This document shows positions 17,557-27,526 of a stretch of DNA of 64,000 bases, one piece after another. The notes below the pieces were generated by a model. It did no database searches, was not told the DNA's origin, and saw only the letters and a program-made list of their open reading frames with translations. The first letter of the stretch is position 1. Every line of letters begins with the position of its first letter. A program made the position numbers and the translations under genes. The DNA lies in assembly GCA_963709505.1 (NCBI GenBank), contig CAVPXC010000012.1:1-64000 (forward strand). Reading direction: 5' to 3'. This DNA comes from CAVPXC01 sp963709505. GTDB lineage: Bacteria > Chloroflexota > Anaerolineae > JAAEKA01.

Positions 17557-18234
17557 ATGACCGTCATCACTCTTTCTCGCCAATATGGCAGCAGGGGCAC
17601 GGAGATCGCGGAGCGCGTCTGCAAGCTCCTCGGCTACAAGTTTGTCGACAAGCAGATCATCGCCCAGGCAGCCAACGAGGCTGGCGTCCCCGGCGGCAGG
17701 GTGGTGGAATTCAACGAACAGCACTCGCTCATGCGCAGCTTCGTCGACCGGCTGCTCTATCCAGGTCCCCATGTGATCGCCCAGGTCGTGGTAACCTCCC
17801 ACGGCGATGGCGAGAACGGCAGCCTGACCGTGGAAGAGCTCGACAAAGCGGAATGCCTCAACCTGGTTCGCAGCGCAATCCATGCCGTCTATCAGGAAGG
17901 CAACGTGGTGATCGTCGGCCGCGGCGGCCAGGCCGTGCTGCAGACCATGCCCGGCGTGCTGCATGTGCGCACTCTGGCACCCATGCCTACACGCCTGCTC
18001 AACATCCAGAAACAAATCAACGTTGGGCTCGAGGAAGCCTACCGCTTGGCGATCAAGCAGGACAAGAAAACAGCCGGCTACCTGTCGCAGGTCTTTGGCA
18101 TCGAGGTAGACGACCCGATGCTGTATCACTTGGTGATCAACACGGGCAAGCTCAACGTCGAGCAGGCGGCACAAATGATCGTCGGAGCGGTCGAAGCCAT
18201 CGAGACGGCGTCTGTTGCAGGGTCTTCCACCTGA
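17557..18234 (+). CDS. Cytidylate-kinase-like family protein
   Basis: The ATG at 17557 has AGGAGG 6 bases upstream. The 225-residue protein begins MTVITLSRQYGSRGTEIAERV, a P-loop variant of the cytidylate kinase-like family (the usual GxxGSGKS is SRQYGSRGTE here). It continues with LGYKFVDKQIIAQAAN and NVVIVGRGGQAVLQTMPGVLHVR. This family differs from true Cmk (1519-2241): it is shorter at the lid, and its substrate has, as far as I know, not been settled. It is monocistronic with its own promoter and terminator, and convergent with the VIT-VWA gene. Confidence 0.88.
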   Translation: MTVITLSRQYGSRGTEIAERVCKLLGYKFVDKQIIAQAANEAGVPGGRVVEFNEQHSLMRSFVDRLLYPGPHVIAQVVVTSHGDGENGSLTVEELDKAECLNLVRSAIHAVYQEGNVVIVGRGGQAVLQTMPGVLHVRTLAPMPTRLLNIQKQINVGLEEAYRLAIKQDKKTAGYLSQVFGIEVDDPMLYHLVINTGKLNVEQAAQMIVGAVEAIETASVAGSST

Positions 18235-18260
18235 TAGACCAGGCTTTGGGAAGGCAATGT

Positions 18261-18291
18261 GAAGCGCCCCGGCCATTGGCCGGGGCGCTTC
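18261..18291. terminator. Bidirectional hairpin between convergent genes
   Basis: A perfect 14-bp stem (GAAGCGCCCCGGCC and complement) with a 3-base loop sits between the plus-strand kinase stop and the minus-strand VIT-VWA stop. There is no T-tract on either side. Confidence 0.65.
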
Positions 18292-18314
18292 GGCTGTCGA
18301 GGCTACTCAAACTG

Positions 18315-20817
18315 TCAGCGGGAGCTACGGCGACGCCGCCAGGCCCATGCGCCCGGCGCCAACAGCAGCCCAATGCCAAAAGCCGGTGCGGTGCACAAAG
18401 GCGCCTGTGCCTCGCGCTGGATGGGCGACACGGCAGGTGGAGGCTGTACCGCAACCGGTTGCGGACTCGACGTGGCGTTCGGAGCGACCGGCGCGATCTC
18501 GGTCGGGGGAACCGCCGGCTGCACAGTTTGCGCAGGCTGATCTACCACTTGCGGCTCAGCTATCGGCTGACCGCTATCGGTAACCACGTACGCCGTGCCA
18601 TTCAGCACTGCGATAACATTTGAGCTTATCGCAAAGTACGGCGCCCACTCCGGGTGCTCAGTCAGCAATCTGAAGTAGTCATCGCTGCCAAAGGCCAGCA
18701 TGCGCTTCGGAATGTCGGTCGTGTAGGCGGTGTCCACCCACATGCCCATTCTGGGAGGCAAAGCTCTTGTCCAACGCCGTACGCAAGCCGCTTTCAGTGT
18801 CGCCCGCGGCCGTGTTTGCCGACCGCAAGGTCTCGCGAGCCTGGCTGTCAGCCACGGCCGCCGGACCAGCGGCAGGCTGCGCCGGCGCGGCGCTCAACGC
18901 GCTTTCAGCCGCTGCATCCAACTGCTTCCGCAGATCTACGACCGCATCCGGTTCAGGCGCCATTGTCGCCATTGGCGCACCTCCGACCTGGTCCACGGGC
19001 ATCGGCTGCCCAACAATCTGCGGCTCCGGGACGAAGAATGAGGTGTACGGAGTGGCAACACCATAGGTGGTGCTCAGCCGAACGATCTCGTCCACCAGCT
19101 CCTGGTTGTAACCGTGCAGCCGGATCTCGTTAAGCAGATAGCCGATCTTGCGTGTCGCCCAGAGCCGTGCGATGAACGGCTCGCCCCCCTGGGTGCGGAA
19201 AGTTTGGTCTTCAAACATAAATGCCTTCTCCTGTCCGTTGACCAGCCCTCGCAGTGTCGCCGTGGTTGGTCCCCCAGCGCGGTAACGACCCACCAACACC
19301 AACTGGCTGCCGGCGAACAAGTCCGGCAGAGGATAGGGGTACAACTCCTCAGTCCGAACCTGGCCAAAGTCCAGCGCCAGACCGGACAACACGGGGGTCG
19401 AAATCTTCTGGTAAAAACCGGAGACTATCTCGTCGATTGTATCGGAAGCCCCCACGTAAGCGCTTGTGCCACGGTTCTCCTGGCTGATTGTGTCTAGCAG
19501 GACGGTGTTGACGTCGTCACCTACGCCGAAGGCGAAGAGCTGGACGCCCGCAGGGGCCTGCTGGCGAACATTGTCGATGATGCGTTGGGCGTCGACCTCT
19601 CCAACGGTGGGCAGGCCGTCGGTCAGGAAGACGATCACCGTTGGTCGCACTTCGTCGACTTGGGCAAGAGCCTCCAGAAGCGCTCGATTGATGTCCGTGC
19701 TTCCGCCGGCTTGCAGAGCGGCCACAAACTGCTTGGCGTCGGCTACCCGGCTCATGGATTGTGGCCCGACCTCGAACTGGCGCACACCCGTGTTGAAGCT
19801 AACGATGTTGAAACGATCCTGCGGGTTGAGGTGCTCCAGGACAAACAGCAGTGCGCTGCGGGCCTGCTCGATCTTCTGGCCCTCCATCGAGCCACTCGTA
19901 TCGAGCACGAGCAGCACATCGCGCGCCACGATCTGCTGGTTATCGACCTCAACCTTGGGAGCGGCGAGAAGAAGGAAGAAGCCGTCCTCTCCGGCCGGCT
20001 TGTAGCTCATGAGACTCAGCCCGACATCGCTTTGATCGACGCTGAAATAGAGGTCGAAGTCCGCGGTCGGCGTGACGTTGGACGCTTCGTAGCTGACGGT
20101 GGCATTGAAGTCACCGTTACGGGTCGTCACTACAGGGTAGGTTGGCGAGTAAATGGCCTTGAGCGGGCTCGTGGTCACGATGTCGACGGTGATGGCTAGC
20201 TGGCCAATGGGTTGGACGAAACGAACGCCAGACCTCTCATTAACCAAAGGCTGGGTTCGCAACGGGTAGCGGTAATGGATCAAACCGCCCTCGCTCGGCA
20301 GCACCTGGCTGTAGGTCAACTCGATCTTGCGCTCACCGCCGGGCGGGATGGGGAAGATGCGCGCCTGGAAGAGGTCACGACCTACGTACTCCAGCAGGGC
20401 CGGGTCGCGCTGCTGGCGCACGATGCTCTCGTAGATTGCACGGGCCTCCTCTTTGCGCATTATCTGACCCTCGAAGGTCTGACCATCTACTACCATGTTG
20501 AACTCGCCGATCGCCGCTTGTTCCGGCAGTGGAAAGAGATACATCCCCTCGACCGGGGTGCTACCCTGGTTGACGAACGTCTGCTCGATATGGGTCGTGG
20601 CGACCTGATCCTGGATGGTTGCGCTGACCTGATACAACTTGAGTTGCACCTGGTCTGCGATCAAGATTGGCATCGGTGGCTCCGGCGGTGGTGTCTCCCT
20701 AATCGGAGGCATTGGTGGCACGGGCACCGGTGACGTGAACGGATCCTGGGCGCGTACAGTCGCTGGCGCCAACAGCAGACAGGCAAACAACACAATGGGC
20801 AATCGTCGAAACCACAT
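18315..20817 (-). CDS. Exported VIT domain / von Willebrand factor A protein with C-terminal membrane anchor (frameshift near 18753-18755)
   Basis: The ATG at 20817 follows AAGGAGGAG. The signal peptide is RLPIVLFACLLLAPATVRA. A VIT domain follows (VATTHIEQTFVNQGSTPVEG, YLFPLPEQAAIGEF, ARIFPIPPGGERKIELTYSQ). Then comes a VWA domain with an intact metal site: DVLLVLDTSGSMEG near residue 300, AGGSTDINRALLEAL and VIVFLTDGLPTVGE. An extra base in a short homopolymer at about 18753-18755 shifts the frame after DKSFAS. The other frame continues to an Ala/Pro linker and a final hydrophobic span ending WAWRRRRSSR, typical of a C-terminal anchor. The family resembles the inter-alpha-trypsin inhibitor heavy chain. 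A surface adhesion or protein-binding role is likely but not shown. Confidence 0.9.
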
Positions 20818-20936
20818 GGTCTCCTCCTTGGAGCACTTTCGATAACTCTACTTTAGGCAGGTAGCTCTCCACTCGATTACACTCCAGGGCACAGCAGGGG
20901 TTCAAGACAGGCAAGGGTCGCCCAATCCCGATGTGC

Positions 20937-20965
20937 TTGCCGCCAAATGTGCGTCGTGCTATACT
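20937..20965 (+). promoter_or_regulatory. Extended -10 promoter with no gene close downstream
   Basis: TTGCCG (20937-20942), 17-base spacer, TATACT (20960-20965) preceded by TGC as in extended -10 promoters. The nearest plus-strand gene starts 320 bases away at 21290. The stretch 20818-21289 holds no reading frame of note, only this promoter and the inverted repeat at 21191-21240. Either PIG-L has a long leader or a small RNA is made here. Confidence 0.6.
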
Positions 20966-21190
20966 CAGTGCTCTGACTAATTAGATTTTATACCGTGTCA
21001 TCCTGAGTTTTCCATGCCGTCGCAGCGGAATGCACTTTGGCGATGAATTCTCGCTGTATTATGCTGAGACCCCGCATCCCGGGGCGGTATTCGCAAACGA
21101 ATGACATGGTATGTCATGAGTAGGCCTAAGGGACCCGAAGCACACTTGCGCCGCACACGTGCAGGTGTCCCGGTGTGGGATTCATAGGCC

Positions 21191-21240
21191 GGCTCGGCGA
21201 AGGATCTCGCCGTTGCAAGGCCGGGATCCTTCGCCGAGCC
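21191..21240. repeat. 16-bp perfect inverted repeat upstream of the PIG-L gene
   Basis: GGCTCGGCGAAGGATC (21191-21206) pairs perfectly with 21225-21240, with an 18-base loop. It ends 50 bases before the PIG-L start codon and would form a strong hairpin in that mRNA leader. There is no T-tract, so it is not a normal terminator. Confidence 0.7.
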
Positions 21241-21289
21241 TCAGTGCGCAGCGCCAGTGACACTCACAAAGCGACTGAAGGAGTCGGAC

Positions 21290-22086
21290 ATGGCCAGTGT
21301 GCAACACATCTACCTCTCGCCTCACTACGACGATGCAGCGCTCTCGTGTGGCGGCGCCATCGTTCGGCACGATCTGGCCAGCGAGGCTGCACTCGTGGCG
21401 ACCATCTTCGGAGGCAAGCCAGATTACGCGCGGCTTTCACCCTTTGCCCATTCAATTCACGCGCGCCGAGTGCGGGAGCCGATCTCATCGACGTGCGCGT
21501 GGCGGAAGAGCAGGAGGCGTTGACAATTCTTGGCGCACAGTCGCAAACGTATACGTATCTCGACTGCATCTACCGCCAAGACGCGTCGCGAAACCGTTGG
21601 TTATACGACAGCGAAGAGGCGATCTTCGGGTCGATCGATTCGGCTGACGAGGTCTTGGTGGACGAATTAACCCGCTTTCTGATGATGTTGGCGCCCACTC
21701 CCGAAAACTGCCGCATCTATGCGCCGCTGGCTCTCGGGAACCATGTGGACCATCAGGTGACCCATCGTTCGGCCCGCCATCTGCATGATGCAGGCTACAC
21801 TGTTTGGTTCTACGAGGATTATCCGTACGTTGTGCGCGATCCGGACGGACTGGAACGAATGCTGGGCCAGTGGAACGAACGCCAACGATGGCACTCCGAG
21901 ATCGTAGAGCTAGACAACACCGACCTGACGCGCAAGATCGCTGCAATCTACGCTTACCGCAGCCAGCTCGGCGTGCTGTTCGGTGCAGCCGATGTCCGAT
22001 CGGCCCTGTTGAGCTTTGGCCAACAGGTAGCCAGCGCTTGGGGAAAAGCGGGTTATGCCGAGCGCTTATGGTCCTTACAGCGCTAA
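21290..22086 (+). CDS. PIG-L/LmbE family deacetylase (frameshift near 21476)
   Basis: Zinc-dependent N-deacetylase family acting on GlcNAc-type or similar substrates. The ATG at 21290 has AAGGAG 6 bases upstream. The first frame gives IYLSPHYDDAALSCGGAI, the family metal-binding motif (usually HPDDE, here HYDDA, so the general-base acid differs). A missing base near 21474-21478 then shifts the frame to ADLIDVRVAEEQEALTILGA. The later metal histidine block NHVDHQVTHRSARHLHDAGY is intact. Total about 265 residues, normal for the family. The substrate cannot be predicted. No neighbour suggests a pathway. Confidence 0.85.
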
Positions 22087-22121
22087 GCGCATTGCAGACA
22101 GCACGCAATCACAGGTGGAGT

Positions 22122-22149
22122 TTGCAATTGATGCGCTATGCTGTATAAT
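22122..22149 (+). promoter_or_regulatory. Promoter for greA
   Basis: TTGCAA (22122-22127), 16-base spacer, TATAAT (22144-22149). The predicted start near 22156 leaves a leader of about 130 bases. Confidence 0.7.
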
Positions 22150-22181
22150 GACTCCCGGTCGTACTAACTTGAGGCTAGCTA

Positions 22182-22211
22182 CCCGGCACTTCCCAGATTT
22201 GGGGTGCCGGG
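22182..22211 (+). terminator. Terminator-like hairpin inside the greA leader
   Basis: CCCGGCAC (22182-22189) pairs with GTGCCGGG (22204-22211); inside is a second CCC/GGG stem. CTTTGTT follows. It lies between the greA promoter and start codon, so it could attenuate greA transcription. GreA itself acts on paused polymerase, and leader-terminated small transcripts at greA are known in Escherichia coli; the parallel is inference. Confidence 0.5.
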
Positions 22212-22285
22212 CTTTGTTGGTAGAAGACCTGTAGGCAAGAACCACAACACGTTTTAGATTGGATGAGAGGCCAGAAGAAGTCGTT

Positions 22286-22768
22286 ATGGCAAATGGCAAG
22301 CAGAAACCCATCTATATGACGGAAGAAGGGCTGCGCGCGATACAGCAAGAGCTCGAACAGCTGCGCACCGTTGGTCGGGAAGAGGTGGCGCGACGCATTG
22401 GCGAAGCTAAGGCTGACGGGGACATCTCCGAGAATGCGGCCTATGACGAGGCTAAGAACCAGCAAGCATTCCTCGAAGGCCGAATTATGGAGCTCGAACA
22501 GCGCATCAAGCGCTCAGTAGTGATCAAGAACCACGACACACCCGCGGATCGTGTCGATATTGGACGCTTGGTCACCATTCGCGAGACGGGCTTTGATGAC
22601 ACCGAGATCTATTTCATCGTGGGCTCAGCCGAGGCCAGCCCGAGCAATGGGCGCATCTCCAACGAGTCGCCGATGGGTAAAGCATTGATCGGCAAGAAGA
22701 TGGGTGACTGCATCAGCGTGCAAACCCCTGGCGGCATGCTGGAGTTTGAGATCGTCGCCATCGAGTGA
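22286..22768 (+). CDS. greA: Transcription elongation factor GreA
   Basis: Binds the secondary channel of RNA polymerase and stimulates cleavage of backtracked RNA. The 160-residue product has the N-terminal coiled coil with the catalytic acidic tip motif AKADGDISENAAYDEAKNQQ and the C-terminal domain ending ESPMGKALIGKKMGDCISVQTPGG. The ATG at 22286 (MANGKQKPIYMTEEGL) is preferred over an upstream in-frame TTG at 22259. Frame intact; certain call. lysS follows 144 bases downstream. Confidence 0.97.
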   Translation: MANGKQKPIYMTEEGLRAIQQELEQLRTVGREEVARRIGEAKADGDISENAAYDEAKNQQAFLEGRIMELEQRIKRSVVIKNHDTPADRVDIGRLVTIRETGFDDTEIYFIVGSAEASPSNGRISNESPMGKALIGKKMGDCISVQTPGGMLEFEIVAIE

Positions 22769-22912
22769 TGGCCGGCAGAGACCGGAGCCGGTTAGCGCCA
22801 GCCGTGCACGGCGCAGGAAGGCTAGCCACAGCTTGGTTTCGCCCTCAACGACGCAACTCCCCTGGAGTCGCGTTTGCTTTCCTGAATCCCTTCACTCTAC
22901 ACAGGAGGCCCC

Positions 22913-24403
22913 ATGGCCGAGATCAACAGCGATTTAGACGCCGCGCGCATGACGAAGCTAGATGAGCTACGCGCTGCCGGGATCGAACCCTACCCCCCAC
23001 GGCTGGAACCGGCGCGGACTCACACGACAGCCGAAGCCATGCAGGCCTTTGAGGCCAGCGAGGGCCTCGACGCCGAGCCGGTCGAGGTCACCGTTGCTGG
23101 CCGCTTGTTCAGCCGCCGCATCATGGGAAAGGTCGGCTTTGCCCATATCGAGGACGGCAGCGGCAGGCTGCAGGTCTTTGTGAGGCAAGACGTTATCGGC
23201 CAGGACGCGTATGACCCCTTCTTCAAGAAACTGCTCGACCTGGGCGATTTCGTCGCGGTCAGCGGGCGGATGGTGCGCACCAAGACCGGCGAGATCTCGG
23301 TAGAAGCGAAACAGATCCAGCTGCTCTCGAAGACATTGGAGGCGATGCCGGATAAATGGCACGGCGTGAAGGATATTGAGCTGCGCTACCGCCGGCGTTA
23401 TGTTGATCTGATGGTCAACCCCGAGGTGCGGCAGGTCTTTCTGACCCGCGCAAAGATGGTGCAGGCTATCCGCGAGTACCTTGATACAAACGGCTTTATC
23501 GAGGTCGAAACACCCGTGCTGCAGCCGATCTACGGCGGCGCAGCCGCGCGGCCGTTCACGACCTTTCACAACCAGCTCAAGCAGGATCTCTACCTGCGCA
23601 TCAGTTTCGAGCTGTACCTGAAGCGGCTCCTGGTGGGCGGGCTGGAGCGTGTCTACGAGCTCGGGCGTGACTTTCGCAACGAAGGCGTGAGCTTCAAGCA
23701 TAACCCGGAGTTTACGCAGCTCGAGTGGTACGAGGCCTACACCGATTACAACGGCGTCATGCGCCGGGTCGAGGACATGCTGGCCCATGTGGCTATAAAA
23801 CTCCAAGGCGGCACGACTATCGTCTATCAGGGCCATGAGATCGATCTTGCACCGCCGTGGCGGCGCGTGACCCTGCGCGAGGCGATCCTGCAGTACGCCG
23901 GGATCGACTTCACGCTGTATCCGACCGCCGAGGGCCTGGCTGCGGCCATGCGTGCAATGGGCCACCGCCCCGAGAATACCAGCAATCGCGGCAAGCTGAT
24001 CAATTCGCTGTTGGGCAACCACGTAGAACCGAATCTGATCCAGCCAACATTTGTGACGGAGTATCCGATCGAGATCAGTCCCCTGGCCAAGAAGACAGTC
24101 GACGATCCGACCACCGTGGAGCGCTTCGAGTACTTTATCGCCGGTATGGAGATGGGAAACGCCTTCACGGAGCTGAACGACCCGATTGACCAGCGTTCAC
24201 GCATGGAGTGGATGCAAGAGCTCTACGCGGCCGGCGAGGAAGATCGGCACCCGGTGGACGAAGACTACCTGCTCTCCATGAGTTATGGCATGCCTCCCAA
24301 CGGCGGCTTCGGCACCGGCGTAGACCGTTTGGCGATGCTCTTCACCGACAACAGTAGCATTCGCGATGTGCTTCTGTTCCCGCATTTGCGCAGCGTTGAA
24401 TGA
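22913..24403 (+). CDS. lysS: Lysine-tRNA ligase, class II
   Basis: Charges tRNA-Lys in the cytoplasm. 496 residues, ATG preceded by AGGAGG. The N-terminal OB-fold includes VAGRLFSRRIMGKVGFAHIEDGSGRLQVF. The class II catalytic core has motif 1 around YLDTNGFIEVETPVLQPIYGGA, motif 2 as VYELGRDFRNEGVSFKHNPEF with the Arg, and motif 3 as NGGFGTGVDRLAMLFT. Normal length and intact frame. It follows greA in the same direction, as is common; the gap of 144 bases shows no clear terminator. Confidence 0.98.
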   Translation: MAEINSDLDAARMTKLDELRAAGIEPYPPRLEPARTHTTAEAMQAFEASEGLDAEPVEVTVAGRLFSRRIMGKVGFAHIEDGSGRLQVFVRQDVIGQDAYDPFFKKLLDLGDFVAVSGRMVRTKTGEISVEAKQIQLLSKTLEAMPDKWHGVKDIELRYRRRYVDLMVNPEVRQVFLTRAKMVQAIREYLDTNGFIEVETPVLQPIYGGAAARPFTTFHNQLKQDLYLRISFELYLKRLLVGGLERVYELGRDFRNEGVSFKHNPEFTQLEWYEAYTDYNGVMRRVEDMLAHVAIKLQGGTTIVYQGHEIDLAPPWRRVTLREAILQYAGIDFTLYPTAEGLAAAMRAMGHRPENTSNRGKLINSLLGNHVEPNLIQPTFVTEYPIEISPLAKKTVDDPTTVERFEYFIAGMEMGNAFTELNDPIDQRSRMEWMQELYAAGEEDRHPVDEDYLLSMSYGMPPNGGFGTGVDRLAMLFTDNSSIRDVLLFPHLRSVE

Positions 24404-24405
24404 AG

Positions 24406-24476
24406 GTAGATTGGTAGAGTGGTAGATTGGTAGATTGGTCGAGTTGAACAAGTGATTACCAATCTACCAATCTACC
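24406..24476 (+). repeat. GGTAGATTG-type iterons forming an 18-bp hairpin after lysS
   Basis: A 9-base unit GGTAGATTG (with GAGTG variant) occurs about four times in tandem at 24415-24438. Two inverted copies occur at 24459-24476. The last two direct copies (24421-24438) pair perfectly over 18 bases with the inverted ones across a 20-base loop. It lies right after the lysS stop and could serve as terminator or as a mobile repeat. Confidence 0.7.
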
Positions 24477-24499
24477 GATCCTACAATCCTACCAGGCCT

Positions 24500-24527
24500 T
24501 TGACAGTCTTTTCGAACCGAATATAAT
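24500..24527 (+). promoter_or_regulatory. Promoter for tRNA-Gly
   Basis: TTGACA (24500-24505), 16-base spacer, TATAAT (24522-24527), placing the start only a few bases before the tRNA 5' end. Confidence 0.8.
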
Positions 24528-24536
24528 AAGAACCAT

Positions 24537-24608
24537 GCGGGTGTAGCTCAGCGGTAGAGCTACGGCTTCCCAAGCCGTGAGTCGTGGGTTCGAATCCCAT
24601 CACCCGCT
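24537..24608 (+). tRNA. tRNA-Gly (anticodon CCC)
   Basis: A full cloverleaf of 72 bases: acceptor GCGGGTG/CACCCGC, D-arm GCTC/GAGC, anticodon stem ACGGC/GCCGT with loop TTCCCAA (anticodon CCC, reading GGG), a 5-base variable loop and T-arm with TTCGAAT. Discriminator base T. CCA is not encoded, so the CCA-adding enzyme at 10028-11587 would be needed. It has its own promoter and is followed by a terminator. Confidence 0.97.
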
Positions 24609-24641
24609 CACTTCCGGACTGACCATCTCCGTCCTCCTGGC

Positions 24642-24669
24642 GACCGCCCCTGCATCAGTAGGGGCGGTT
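24642..24669 (+). terminator. Terminator of the tRNA-Gly unit
   Basis: GACCGCCCCT (24642-24651) pairs with AGGGGCGGTT (24660-24669; one G-T pair), loop 8 bases, then GGCATTT. It separates the tRNA from the downstream glycosyltransferase gene. Confidence 0.65.
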
Positions 24670-24726
24670 GGCATTTCCAAATCACCCATTTTGCGCGTTG
24701 GCAGAGTTGATGTTACCATCGTTGAC

Positions 24727-27369
24727 ATGACCCAGCCTGCAAAGACGGGAGCCGTTGTTCCACAGCCAGCCGAACCGGCAACGACGCTACGCGCTCGCAG
24801 GCGACGCGTTGCCGTCCCGGCGCTCGTTGCGGCGGTTGTGCTTGGGGCATTCGCCCTTCGCTTGGTGCAGCTGGGTAGAGACAGCCTGTGGTACGACGAG
24901 TCCGTTTCCGTGTATCTTGCCGGACAACCGGCGGCCGAACTCATCGCGCACACGGCACGCGACATCCACCCGCCGGGATATTACCTGCTGCTGCGAGCGT
25001 GGCTTGTTTTTGCCGGCTTCCCGACCGGACATGCGGACGCTGCGGGCTACCGTCTGGAGTTCATGGCAGGTTTCCTGTCGCTGTGCCTGGGCGTGCTGCT
25101 CGTGCCATTGACGTGGCAACTGGCCCGCCGGCTGCGCTTGGGGGACACCGTGGCCGCGCTGGCCGCGCTGCTGGTCGCCGTGTCGCCGTTTGGCGTCTGG
25201 TACAGCCAGGAGGTGCGCATGTACACGCTGGGCGCTTGCCTTGCGGTCGTGTGCTTGCTGGCGACCGTGCCCTTTCTGCTTGGCGGCGCCTCTCGGCGCA
25301 AGTTGGTACTTGCCTCGATTCTCTTCGCATTGGCGGCTGCTGCGGGCCTGTATACCCTCTATTATTTCGCGTTTCTCCTCGTCAGTGTCAACCTGCTGGT
25401 GCTGATCGTGCTTGCGACACGCTGGCGCAAAGGCAGGCTGGCTCAAACCGCCTTGTCCACCGGCGCCAACACCTCACGCTTTGGGTGCGCCACTATCCGA
25501 AAACAGCAAAGCTGAGCTTGGGCTTTGGCTGGCTGCTCAGGTGGGAGCGGTGATTCTCTACTTGCCCTGGCTGCCGGTTGCCTGGCGACAGGCGACTGAC
25601 CCACCGGTTCCGCCCTGGCGAACTGCTCCCCAGCTCGGCCAGGTGCTCGTGGAGAGCTGGAACGCGCTCAGCTTCGGCCAGTCGGCGGACGTGACGCGAT
25701 TTTGGCCGCTGTTGTTGCTGACGCTCGCACTGGTCGCCGTTGGCGTAATCGTCAGCTGGAGAAAAAACGGCCAACAGCGCCTGGCGGCGGTCTTCTTGCT
25801 GGTGGCGACCTTCGGTCCGCTTGCGCTGATCTTGCTAGCTTCGGTGGTGACGCCGCTGTATCACGTGCGGTACCTCTTCACGTACTCGCCGCCCTTCAGC
25901 ATCCTACTGGCGCTTGGAATGACGACGCTCGCCCGCTGGCGGCGTCCGGCCGGCCAATGGCTGGCGGCCGGCGCTGCTCTGGCGCTGCTGGCTGGCTGCA
26001 CGCTCTCGCTGCGCGCCTTCTGGACCAACCCGGTGTACGCCGCCGACGACCTGCGCTCGGCCACAGCGCGAGCTGGCGCAGCGTTGGCGTCCCGGCGATG
26101 CCATTCTGGCGAACGCCGGCTACACCTATCCTGCGTTGCTCACCTATTGGCCGGGGCCGGTGGCCTGGCACGGCCGGCTAGCTGACTACACGCAAGACGT
26201 TGTCGAAGAAGCGGATTCCTCGCGCGGCGCGGTCATCCTGCAGACCGGCCACGTCGACGGCGACGCGGATCTAGGCTGGGGCGACCCGCGCTCCGATTTC
26301 TACGCTCTGCCGGCTGACGTGATGCAGGAAAAACTGGCCGAAGTTGCCAAGAGCTTTCCCCGTCTGTGGCATTATCGCCTGTACGACACGGTAAACGATC
26401 CACAAGGCCCAATCCGCGGACGAGCTTGCTCGCGAACATGGACCTCATTTGACGATCGCCTCTACCGTGGCGAGGCCAACCTGCGGGTGCAGGGTTGGCA
26501 GGCGGCGCAGCAACCACCGGCCACCACCCTCAACGCTGAGTACGCCAACCGAGCTCGTGCTGGAGCTTTCAGCTGATGCCGTGCCGGCCACGGTCGTGCA
26601 AGGCGACTTTCTGGACATCCCAGGCATCGTCTGGTCGCTGCAACAGGACAACAACGGGCGGCCGCTGGCCGCATCGCTGCGCCTGGTAGACGACCAGGGC
26701 GAGGTGTGGGCATCCATCGACGAGCCGATAGGCGGCAACGCGCAAAGCGATCAGCCCGTTCGGTCGATCTACCAGCCGATGCGGCTTGAAATCCCCGAAG
26801 GCACACCTCCCGGTACGCTACCGGCTCGAGCTGGTCGTCTACGATCCGGCAACTGGTCTCCCGCTGGCGGCCACGGGTGGTCCGCTGGTTGCCGGCACGC
26901 AGGCTGTCCTCGGCACATGTGGTGGTCCAACGGCCTGCCAACCCATCGACCGTCAACTCCGTTCTGGCCGACTTCGGTCCGCTCCGCCTGGTGGAGGCCA
27001 GCACACCTGCCACGGCCGTCAGCCCGGGAGACGAGATTCCGCTATCGATGCTCTGGCAGGCCGCGCCGGATTATCAGCCCGAGCCGCTGGTTGTCGTCGT
27101 GCAGCTACTGGACGAAGATGGGCAGGTCGTCGCTAGCCTGGAGGAGGAACCGTTGGCCGGCCGGTATCCGACCTCGGCATGGCAAGCCGGCGAGCTGGTG
27201 CAGGACCGGCACGCACTGGTCGTGCCGGCTGGCACGCCGCCAGGCAGCGTATCAACTCATCGCCGGCCTCTACCGAGCAGCGGACGGCAGACGACTTGAA
27301 ACACATACAGGTCCACTGGGTTTACGAAAAAGCGATCACTACAATATCAAGAATCTCATCGTACAATAG
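24727..27369 (+). CDS. GT39-like membrane glycosyltransferase, disrupted by about seven frameshifts
   Basis: The ATG at 24727 begins a polytopic membrane protein with family hallmarks: SLWYDESVSVYLAGQP (acidic pair of the first loop) and RDIHPPGYYLLLRAWL, then several spans up to LALLAGCTLSLRAFW. A soluble C-terminal half follows, with blocks such as GDAILANAGYTYPALLTYW, LVLELSADAVPATVVQGD and LADFGPLRLVEASTPA. The coding frame shifts near 25440-25520, 26072, 26418-26450 (a compensating pair), 26540, 26818, 26912 and 27248. The architecture matches the intact gene at 46835-49345. Likely a lipid-linked-sugar glycosyltransferase. Seven breaks in 2.6 kb may mean a real pseudogene or just a poorly sequenced stretch. 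Confidence 0.75.
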
Positions 27370-27480
27370 GGATTGGTTAGAGACAATGTCGTAGACCATC
27401 CAGATCGGTTCCTCGTGCTGTGCTCGGAAGCGGCAAGCCACGGTCTAACAGGATGCACACCTACTAGCTAGAGCCAGAGG

Positions 27481-27514
27481 AACAGAAAGAGGCGAGCCGA
27501 TTAAGGCTCGCCTC
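27481..27514 (-). terminator. Terminator of the SRP RNA gene
   Basis: A perfect 10-bp stem GAGGCGAGCC/GGCTCGCCTC (27489-27514) is followed on the minus strand by TTTCTGTT. It lies about 13 bases beyond the SRP RNA 3' end. Confidence 0.85.
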
Positions 27515-27526
27515 TCATGATTCCTG

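Noticed and set aside
24577..24726. Upstream extension of the glycosyltransferase frame through the tRNA
   Set aside because: It would overlap the tRNA-Gly and its terminator; the ATG at 24727 is the sensible start.
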